From contig NZ_BAJT01000012.1 of NCBI RefSeq assembly GCF_000613845.1, forward strand, positions 1 to 64,000: a stretch of 64,000 bases of DNA. Direction: 5' to 3'. Shown here one piece after another: positions 57,708 to 64,000 of this stretch. The position numbers and the translations under genes were made by a program. A model generated the notes under the pieces. It ran no database searches, was not told where the DNA came from, and was given only the letters and a program-made list of their open reading frames with translations. Numbering within the stretch: position 1 is the stretch's first letter; each line of letters opens with the position of its first letter. The stretch comes from Asaia astilbis JCM 15831 (GTDB taxonomy: Bacteria > Pseudomonadota > Alphaproteobacteria > Acetobacterales > Acetobacteraceae).

Positions 57708-58964
57708 TCAGTGGAGGAACCGATAAATGACCACTCCCTGATAGCCGCGTCCGCCCTCAGCTTTCAGCCCTTCTGCAGGAATTGCGTAGGCACCCCCGCC
57801 TCCTGCACCGTATCTGGTCGCTGCCACCCCACGGAGATAGCCCGCAGGACCGCCACCACCCCAGGGGCCAGCAGCGCCATTACCGGCAAAGACATAAATG
57901 CCGTTTTGACCGTCGCTCCCTCCGCCTCCAGACTGGTTCCACAGAGATCCCCCTCCGGTTCCGCCGCCACGCCCTCCAACGGAGTTCTGTGGTGTCGCAA
58001 AATAACCGGGGCTCCCACCATCGGATGTCAGCAGGGGCTGAGCGCCATAAGTGACAAAGCTTGGTCCGCCCCGTCGGTCTGATTCACCCCCCGTTCCGAC
58101 CGTAACAGACAGCACAGCATCGCGCTCAGGATCGATCGGATAGACGCCCCAGCAATCCCCCCCGGCCCCGCCCCCGGCGCCAGAGAAGGAACCGACATCC
58201 GGAGAGAGAGCGGTGCTCGACGCGCCCCCTCCACCGCCGCCAATAACGCGCAATTCCACGCGCTTTGCCCAAGCGGGCGCATTCAGAATACGGCTGGACT
58301 CGCAGATTGCGTGAGGCTGGCTGATCTGCTGCGCAAAATGCATTGTCGCCAGTTCGGACATAGCCGGTTTGAACGCCGCGCTTTTTTGAGGCACGACATC
58401 GCCCAACGTCCCCGCCCCTGAAGGAACCGACAAAGCATAAAGGGGCACGACAACCGCCCCGGAGACAGACGGCACGCTCGTCGCCATCATAAAGCTCACA
58501 TTGCCTCGGCGTCGGGTTGGGAGCGCCGTACCGCGATTATCCGGCCCGGCCATGGTCTGATCGGGCTTTTCCGCATTATAAAATGGCAGCACATCAAACT
58601 GATCGTCTGCCTCCTGGCACACACCGAAAAGCGTCACTACAGCACCGGTGAGCGGCACGGTGATCTGCTGCGTTGTGGCGTTACGAAACAGACATTGCGT
58701 CACGGCATAATCCGCCTCCATCCCTGCGGAAGAGCTCCCGATCCGGGTCGCGTCCAGCGCTGCTGGTGCGATAATCGTGCCGGGCCCGATCGTCAGTGAA
58801 AGATCGATGGCAGAAGGCTGACAGGCGAAGCCTGAGGCCACGATTGTCTCAGGACCCACCACGACTTCCGCAAGCCGCCCGAGACTTTCTTTCGCATAGC
58901 GGCCCAGACGGAGAAGATCGGTATCGAAGGGTACCGCGCCCGCATAGATGATCGGACGATCCAT
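57708..58964 (-). CDS. Phage-like tail fibre / receptor-binding protein with Gly-rich C-terminus
   Basis: 418 residues. The N-terminal 220 or so residues are beta-rich and unremarkable. From about residue 245 the chain becomes very glycine rich (VIGGGGGGASS, GAGGGAGG, GGRGGGTGGGS, GPWGGGGPAG), ending GYQGVVIYRFLH. Gly-rich domains of this kind form polyglycine sheets at the tips of phage fibres and set receptor choice. ATG at 58964 shares a base with the upstream stop; GTG one codon earlier is possible. It is the most downstream gene of the tail cluster. Confidence 0.75.
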   Translation of the reverse strand: MDRPIIYAGAVPFDTDLLRLGRYAKESLGRLAEVVVGPETIVASGFACQPSAIDLSLTIGPGTIIAPAALDATRIGSSSAGMEADYAVTQCLFRNATTQQITVPLTGAVVTLFGVCQEADDQFDVLPFYNAEKPDQTMAGPDNRGTALPTRRRGNVSFMMATSVPSVSGAVVVPLYALSVPSGAGTLGDVVPQKSAAFKPAMSELATMHFAQQISQPHAICESSRILNAPAWAKRVELRVIGGGGGGASSTALSPDVGSFSGAGGGAGGDCWGVYPIDPERDAVLSVTVGTGGESDRRGGPSFVTYGAQPLLTSDGGSPGYFATPQNSVGGRGGGTGGGSLWNQSGGGGSDGQNGIYVFAGNGAAGPWGGGGPAGYLRGVAATRYGAGGGGAYAIPAEGLKAEGGRGYQGVVIYRFLH

Positions 58965-59623
58965 CACGCCAGCATCCTCACCCAGGCGATCACACCCGCA
59001 GCTTTTGTCGCCCTGAGCGTTCCATGGAGCACACGCTGTTCGATCGGGAGCTTCGGATAAACCTCGACGAAGAACTGCCCCCCGACAGGCGTGCCGTAAC
59101 GACTACGTCCCGAGCCATATCCGCCAGAAAAATTCCACGCACCGCAATCGCGGACCGTATCCGGCTCGATAAGTCGCGGCGCAGCACCCGAAATTCTTCG
59201 TACGGCTTCTGACACCGCCACACGCGTATTACGTGGTGCCACAAGAGAACTGACAAGACGTCTGCGAAAATGACTATCTTTTTCCTGGTGCAGACGGCTC
59301 AACCCTGCCGGACCGAAAAAATCGGTCGCAGCCATGTCAAGAAAAGCGTTCTCCGTCGTACCAAGGCGTGTCTGTCGCCGCGCAAAAGACCGGAGGTTCC
59401 AGACATGAGCCAGCACTGACCCAAACCCGGTCAATAACGCCTGTAATACGGGAGCGTCCTCAACCTCATCTCCCTGATAGACAGGAAACCAGCCAGACGG
59501 GAGAAGCAGGCGCAGACGCCGCGCAAAGTCACGGGCAGTTCCAAAAGCGATCCCGGTATCGAAAAGGGTCTTACGATCTGTCGCCTGCAAAGGTGACACA
59601 TCGCGATCTCTCATAATTGCCAT
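58964..59623 (-). CDS. Phage tail-tip/baseplate protein (gpI-like region)
   Basis: 219 residues. The pattern RLRLLLPSGWFPVYQGDEVEDAPVL, then FARRQTRLGTTENAFLDMAATDFFG and FRRRLVSSLVAPRNTRVAVSEAVRRISG is that of tail proteins lying between baseplate J and the fibres in contractile phages. Its role is inferred from position: attaching fibres to the baseplate. It overlaps both neighbours by one base. Confidence 0.65.
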   Translation of the reverse strand: MAIMRDRDVSPLQATDRKTLFDTGIAFGTARDFARRLRLLLPSGWFPVYQGDEVEDAPVLQALLTGFGSVLAHVWNLRSFARRQTRLGTTENAFLDMAATDFFGPAGLSRLHQEKDSHFRRRLVSSLVAPRNTRVAVSEAVRRISGAAPRLIEPDTVRDCGAWNFSGGYGSGRSRYGTPVGGQFFVEVYPKLPIEQRVLHGTLRATKAAGVIAWVRMLA

Positions 59624-60858
59624 CAGCCACCCACCTGTTCAGGGGTAAAAAGAGGGACGCGGTAATCCTTGCCGTTGACATTAAGGTGCAGAAAACCGCC
59701 TTCAGCCTGTGTCGGAACAACGCCGTCGGGACTTGCGACAGGCGACGACAGCTGAATTTCTCCGCCCTCGGCAGGATAGAGGCCCAGATTGGACGAGCCG
59801 TTTTCGCCCCGCTGAACGTATAGCCCTGCCGCGGCAAGACCCTCGCCTGCCTGAATATTCAGTGTGTTCGTCGGTGCCGAATTCGGTGAGATGGAAAAAA
59901 GAAGATTTCCCGCCACATTGGTCACCAGCAATCCGTCATCCGAGAACTGAAGGCGCTGCCCATTCACTGTTTTAGCGACCGTCGAAAACAACATGGCTCC
60001 TGCGTCGAGCCCCTGAACCTGCTCGCGTTTTTCTGGTGTCCGCCACTCGATGCCCTGATTGCGCGCCATTGAAATCGCGTTGCCATAGCCGCCATCGTCA
60101 CCATTCGTGCCAGCCAGAGACGTATTGGAGAACAGGATCCCCGTTTTCCATGAGTCGGGATTGCTCACAAACACGATCCCGGCTTCACCATCGGTCGTGC
60201 CTTCGGTCTGTCCACCCCCTGCGCCAATCTGGATGGCATACGTGCCGCCACCGCAATTTGGATGATAGGGCGTCGACACGCCGTGGGCGGGACCCCCGTG
60301 ATTCACCACTTCCAGCTCCATCACGAAACTGGGCTGATAATTGACGCCCGGCATACGCCACACTTCACCATAATAAGCATAGGCTGTGGCGAGCGTGGGA
60401 TTGGTTGTCTCGTCAGCGATACCCCAGGAAGCCACGCCGATCGTGCTTGGAACATGACCCAGCTTGTCACGCCATTTCAGAGCATCAGATGTGCGTGAGC
60501 CTGCCACGAAAGCGCTGTTCCCAAAGCGGGAGAGGCAGGCCGCCTGCGCATTTTCCAGTGCCCAGGGGCCAATTGACGTTGTCGCCATCAGCGCAGACAG
60601 CCAGTCCTGCCGATCGACGTCGCGCGTATTCAGGGCCGGGTAATCAGACGCGCCTCCGATGAAGAACCGATCTCCATAACGACTGACCTTCGCGCCTTCT
60701 TCTGCGAAGAACTCGCCACTCGGGGGAGAGTCCGCCGGAGCGCCGGCAATCTGACTCGCTGTCGCGTTAAGCGTCTCGACACCGTTCGGGGTCGCGATGA
60801 CCAGAATTTCTGGCCCTTCGACAGAAGGGATCCGGAAATACGTATTGAATTTCGGCAT
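59623..60858 (-). CDS. Phage tail fibre-like structural protein
   Basis: 411 residues, low in charge and rich in Gly/Asn/Ser/Thr, with beta-strand-like segments. It ends with HLNVNGKDYRVPLFTPEQVGG, resembling the NGxxYxIPLY C-terminal tag of many tail fibres. The N-terminus FRIPSVEGPEILVIATPNGVETLNATA fits a short baseplate-binding part. No enzymatic motif was seen. It lies between the tail-tip gene and baseplate J with 1-base overlaps. Order relative to the gpI-like gene differs from P2. Confidence 0.6.
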   Translation of the reverse strand: MPKFNTYFRIPSVEGPEILVIATPNGVETLNATASQIAGAPADSPPSGEFFAEEGAKVSRYGDRFFIGGASDYPALNTRDVDRQDWLSALMATTSIGPWALENAQAACLSRFGNSAFVAGSRTSDALKWRDKLGHVPSTIGVASWGIADETTNPTLATAYAYYGEVWRMPGVNYQPSFVMELEVVNHGGPAHGVSTPYHPNCGGGTYAIQIGAGGGQTEGTTDGEAGIVFVSNPDSWKTGILFSNTSLAGTNGDDGGYGNAISMARNQGIEWRTPEKREQVQGLDAGAMLFSTVAKTVNGQRLQFSDDGLLVTNVAGNLLFSISPNSAPTNTLNIQAGEGLAAAGLYVQRGENGSSNLGLYPAEGGEIQLSSPVASPDGVVPTQAEGGFLHLNVNGKDYRVPLFTPEQVGG

Positions 60859-62000
60859 TATCCCTCCTGAACGATCTGAACGGAGATCGTGCCTGGGAAA
60901 AGCGACTGACTGGCCTGAGCGGGAATATCATCCTGTCGCCCATTGAGCAGAATATGCGTCACTGACAGAACGGGGACCCCGGCTCCGACATAGGCAACGT
61001 AAGAGAGACGACTGAACGGATAGGAGGCGCCAATCTGCGCAGCCTTGATATCCGCGCTGAGGGCGCGCGTGAGTGCAACTCTCGCCGCCTCGACATCTCC
61101 ATCGGATGCAATCAGAACCGTCATGGAGATATCAACCGTCAGAATGACAGGTCTCTGGACCGTGAAGCCGACCCCCAGAGCCTTGTTCGCCTCGACACTC
61201 GTATAAACGCGTTGGATCACCTGTTCCGGCACATGATCGCTGCCATCATCGACAACAACGGTGAAATAACCTGCCCGCGTCACACCATTGGCTGTCTGAC
61301 CGTCAAACACGGCGTAGCTCAGATTGTTCTGTGTCTCCGCGATGCTGTTTTCCACGGCTGAGCGCGATGCGCTCGCTTTCGACGCAAGCCAGAGTGGGAA
61401 ACGCTGTCGCAATTGCGCGTCCGTCTCCCGATCCGACCCGTTAGCGAAAGCCTTCAGATTGGTCACAATATCGATTCCGGCAACAGACGTGCCCATGAGC
61501 GAGATCGCCCCAATAGCGACATTGCCCTGAATACCCTCACTCAAAGCCTCAACCGGCACGGTCAGGGAGGGCATCCCGACGGGCCGCACATAGCCTCCCG
61601 TATCCGTCGACCAGCATTCATGCGTTCGATCGATAACGACCTGAAAGGTCAGGGCCGAAGCCGTGCGTACCGTCACGCCGGGACGCACAACCGCCGAGAC
61701 GTTATCGTAGGAAAAGCAGGTCATTGTGACCGACCCGAGAGACTTGACGCCGGGGAGGCGGGTCATGCCGAAATCCCCGACAAAGCTATCGCAATCAGCC
61801 CCCACAGAGGTCGCAAGACGCGTTCGACACAAGATCTGCATCAAGGCGTATTGCAGCCATAGCCCGAGAGCCGAAACGCTCTCGATCATGGCCCTGCCGG
61901 GTGTGCCGATCTCCAGCGTCAGCTTTTTTCCGCAATGCGCCTGCGCTGTGACAATGGCCGTCTGCACCAGAGATGAGAAGGAACGCAGAGAAAACGACAT
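60858..62000 (-). CDS. Baseplate assembly protein J
   Basis: 380 residues matching baseplate J proteins of contractile phages (P2 gpJ, Mu gp47): N-terminal SLVQTAIVTAQAH, the central GIQGNVAIGAISLMGTSVAGIDIVTN... DRETDAQLRQRF block and the C-terminal YPFSRLSYVAYVGAGVPVLSVTHILLNG. It forms wedges of the baseplate. This gene is the strongest evidence that the tail is contractile. It is followed upstream (in transcription) by the gpW-like gene with a 39-base gap. Confidence 0.9.
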   Translation of the reverse strand: MSFSLRSFSSLVQTAIVTAQAHCGKKLTLEIGTPGRAMIESVSALGLWLQYALMQILCRTRLATSVGADCDSFVGDFGMTRLPGVKSLGSVTMTCFSYDNVSAVVRPGVTVRTASALTFQVVIDRTHECWSTDTGGYVRPVGMPSLTVPVEALSEGIQGNVAIGAISLMGTSVAGIDIVTNLKAFANGSDRETDAQLRQRFPLWLASKASASRSAVENSIAETQNNLSYAVFDGQTANGVTRAGYFTVVVDDGSDHVPEQVIQRVYTSVEANKALGVGFTVQRPVILTVDISMTVLIASDGDVEAARVALTRALSADIKAAQIGASYPFSRLSYVAYVGAGVPVLSVTHILLNGRQDDIPAQASQSLFPGTISVQIVQEG

Positions 62001-62039
62001 GGACTCTCCGATACCTTGTTGGCAGGAGGAGAGCGTGGC

Positions 62040-62414
62040 TCAGATCGTGCCGTCCTGATTAAAGGTGAGACGCCGCTCAACTCTCTCGTCCCGATCGGTG
62101 TAGGAAAGCGTGCAGCGAAAGGTACTTGCAGCGAGAGAGGTCAGGGCTACCGTCACCGGCTGTCCCTGATCGATACCCGCCTCAAGAGCGAGCTGACTGA
62201 CAATCAAACCTCGCGTTTCTCCCTCCCTGATTGGCGTCCCTATTCGTGCAGGGAGACCGGCTCCGTAATCGACATGAAAGAGATAGCCTTGCGGGTTCGT
62301 ACAGAGCCGCCGCAAAATCGCCTGCTGCGTTGCAGGCCCTCCTGAAACATCCAGCAATGCCCCCTCGGGATCGAGCTGAAGATCCTCACCGAAATCATGG
62401 TAGAAATCGGTCAT
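62040..62414 (-). CDS. Baseplate wedge protein, gpW/gp25-like
   Basis: 124 residues. DFGEDLQLDPEGALLDVSGGPATQQAILRRLCTNPQGYLFHVDYGAGLPARIG fits the gp25-like baseplate wedge family (P2 gpW), which starts sheath assembly. It overlaps the gpV stop by 4 bases and precedes baseplate J, the standard V-W-J order. Confidence 0.82.
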   Translation of the reverse strand: MTDFYHDFGEDLQLDPEGALLDVSGGPATQQAILRRLCTNPQGYLFHVDYGAGLPARIGTPIREGETRGLIVSQLALEAGIDQGQPVTVALTSLAASTFRCTLSYTDRDERVERRLTFNQDGTI

Positions 62415-63065
62415 CCCATGGCCTTTCCAGTGACGCCATTGACGTAGGGATGCACATGGCTACCTAGACTAAGCAGGTCGGTGTAAATATCTCCTCCGGA
62501 GACAGCAACCCCGCCTCCTGAAACCTCGACTCCCCCCCCCGGAAACTGAAACGCCTTGTGAATCGAGAGTCAGGCTCACTGGGCCGACCCTGAAGACGAT
62601 CGATGACCCTCTCAGCTCGCATCGCGTCTCGCCCGCTCCGAGAAAAAGGCCATCACGCCCAAGATGCAGCCAGGCTGCCGCCTCGCTCTCCTGCCGGTAT
62701 TTTTCTGCTGACGGGCCTCCGCATCCAGCACGAATAAGCAATTCACCAGGCTGCGCGACCGTCCCGCTATGGGGTGACTGAGCAGGGCCCGCCACAACAT
62801 CGAAAATCACCGAAATAATCACGTAATTCTCGCCATCTCCTTCTACAGGCAACAGCAGGACATGCGCGCCCAACTCACACGGGCAGGCGATGCGCAGATC
62901 GCCCACCTGTGTCATGGCAGCATCAGGCAACCACCCCGTCTCGATATCGTCTGGCTGCAACCTTACCTTGACAGCATGACTGCCCGGATCAATCGCCGAG
63001 ACAATGCCGTGGATCGCGTGTGCGGTCCTTGTTTGATGGGCCGCAGCCCATGAGGAACCATCCAC
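62411..63065 (-). CDS. Baseplate spike protein, gpV-like (one apparent single-base insertion)
   Basis: About 217 residues when repaired. An OB-fold N-terminal part (AIHGIVSAIDPGSHAVKVRLQPDDIETGWLPDA) is followed by a beta-helix-like spike region with Gly-rich repeats (SVSGGGVEVSGGGVAVSGGD). A run of nine C (62532-62540, forward strand) adds one base; with eight, the chain continues to DIYTDLLSLGSHVHPYVNGV and stops on the gpW start (ATGA). SHVHPY resembles the iron-binding HxH tip of spike proteins. The start is GTG with GGAGG upstream. Confidence 0.82.
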
Positions 63066-63077
63066 TACCTGCCTCCG

Positions 63078-64000
63078 TCAAAAAACACGGTCTCTCAAGG
63101 TGACCTCCTGCCTGTATCCATGGGCGAGATCGAATGAATGTCTGACCGCATCGACCGAAAAAACCGTTCTTCCGCCTGGAAGCACTTCATCCACTTTCAT
63201 GAAATGACGGGGTGCCAGCCCGAGCATCGCCGGAAGAGAGAGCGTCACCTCCGAGGCGTGCGAGACGATGCGGCAATATTTCCCTTTTGCGAGCCGCCTG
63301 ATATCGTCCAGACGCTGCCCCGGGACCCGAAAAGTATAGAGGGCTGCCCCCGCACCCGGAGGGCGCGTCGAAAAATCCTGACCATCATAAAAGATTTCGC
63401 TGCGCGCACGCTGGCGTGAGTCCCAGGACTGCACGCCGACAACGACATTCTCCGCAAGACCCAGATCATGGCGAAACGACTGCAGGCTCACTCCATGAGG
63501 TGTAAATACGCGGGTGTTCCCCTCCCCAACAGCGTGAGGCTCATGAATGCAGATCGATTTACCGCTCGCATGACATTCGTAACCATGATCGCGCGCCAGA
63601 GAAAAAGCGATATCGAAAGCCGTCTGGTATCGATGCCGGGTCGTCGTTGCGAGACGCCTGTGCTCGAGTTGCCAGAACTGCCCGCAATACCGTGATGCCT
63701 CAGCGTCAAACGGAGCTCCTCCGCTTTCGAACTGTAACCCTGCATGCTCAACGGCTTTCTGCACCAGCTCAAGCGCAGTCTGGTTACTCCAGGACGAGGC
63801 GAGCCGCGTATCAAGAAGAAACGCCAGATAATCGCGACATTCCAGAACGAATAAAGAGGGTTCGGCGCCGCGGGTCACTGCATCGAGTACGCCGCGAAAA
63901 ACGATCGTCCATGAGTCCGCAGAACTCTGACTCAGCCTGACCTGAAGAATCACGTCCGGGCGATCAAAGCCCGTCCGCCCCTCGATCTCAGAGGCGAGCA
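63078..64000 (-). CDS. Phage late-control / tail protein gpD-like (partial at window end)
   Basis: At least 307 codons, open to the window edge. ECRDYLAFLLDTRLASSWSNQTALELVQKAVEHAGLQFESGG, GYECHASGKSICIHEPHA and the terminal RHFMKVDEVLPGGRTVFSVDAVRHSFDLAHGYRQEVTLRDR match the gpD/VgrG-like hub fold of contractile tails. It would form the central hub to which the gpV spike attaches. It is 12 bases upstream of gpV. The start lies outside the window. Confidence 0.78.
   Translation of the reverse strand, partial: LASEIEGRTGFDRPDVILQVRLSQSSADSWTIVFRGVLDAVTRGAEPSLFVLECRDYLAFLLDTRLASSWSNQTALELVQKAVEHAGLQFESGGAPFDAEASRYCGQFWQLEHRRLATTTRHRYQTAFDIAFSLARDHGYECHASGKSICIHEPHAVGEGNTRVFTPHGVSLQSFRHDLGLAENVVVGVQSWDSRQRARSEIFYDGQDFSTRPPGAGAALYTFRVPGQRLDDIRRLAKGKYCRIVSHASEVTLSLPAMLGLAPRHFMKVDEVLPGGRTVFSVDAVRHSFDLAHGYRQEVTLRDRVF

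Noticed and set aside
57900-58260. Tandem repeat or CRISPR-like array
   Set aside because: The repeated GGN-type triplets encode the glycine-rich part of a tail fibre; there are no regular spacers.
57708-64000. Gene transfer agent cluster
   Set aside because: Alphaproteobacterial gene transfer agents have non-contractile tails; baseplate J, gp25-like and gpV-like proteins indicate a contractile tail.

Overview
This window is a piece of an acetic-acid-bacterium chromosome (Alphaproteobacteria, Acetobacteraceae; the genus is not decided by what I can see). The evidence is high-GC coding sequence with alphaproteobacterial gene neighbourhoods (ileS-lspA-DUF3035, argD-argF-hslO, DUF1491, comEC back to back with gltX). 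It also carries a three-subunit membrane dehydrogenase of the gluconate/sorbitol type (Tat-exported small subunit, GMC flavoprotein, three-haem cytochrome c), typical of periplasmic oxidative fermentation.

Layout. 1-1350: tail of an RG-rich protein, then bacterioferritin (bfr) and its ferredoxin (bfd); both upstream regions carry paired Fur-box-like sites. 1437-5450: hrcA, a MOSC protein, rph-rdgB and an exported PL7-like protein. 5.5-15.2 kb: LysE exporter, ABC exporter, endonuclease III, a galE-glf galactofuranose module, an Na+/H+ antiporter and comEC. 15.6-25.9 kb: a long forward run gltX-pyrB-pyrC'-plsY-dprA-topA-S41 protease-DUF1491. 26.1-33.5 kb: an OmpA-family protein, cysK with a divergent Rrf2 regulator, two exported proteins with basic tails, parE and a DMT exporter. 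33.5-39.3 kb: a reverse operon ileS-lspA-DUF3035-mutL. 39.3-42.2 kb: an AT-rich accessory patch with a foreign-looking alpha/beta hydrolase, a decayed copy of part of ileS and two small unknown genes. 42.3-47 kb: a tightly overlapping reverse operon recX-CHAP lipoprotein-tatA-mtnB-mtnD-mtnC-ribF-fosA-like. 47-53.7 kb: a D-aminopeptidase-like serine hydrolase, argD-argF-hslO and two unknown envelope-associated genes. 53.9-57.7 kb: the dehydrogenase operon. 57.7-64 kb: reverse-strand contractile-tail genes (gpD, gpV, gpW, gpJ, a tail-tip protein and two fibre-like proteins) running off the window end.

About two dozen single-base frameshifts break otherwise intact genes, including essential single-copy ones (topA, ileS, gltX, parE, lspA). 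Most sit in or next to short homopolymers, and in every case the number of inferred indels restores a length divisible by three. I read these as sequencing errors, not pseudogenes, and give the full gene spans. Two readings bear on how the genes work together: iron storage and release (bfr and bfd) appear to share Fur-type control, and two natural-transformation genes (comEC, dprA) are both present. No tRNA, rRNA, CRISPR array, transposase or integrase was seen.
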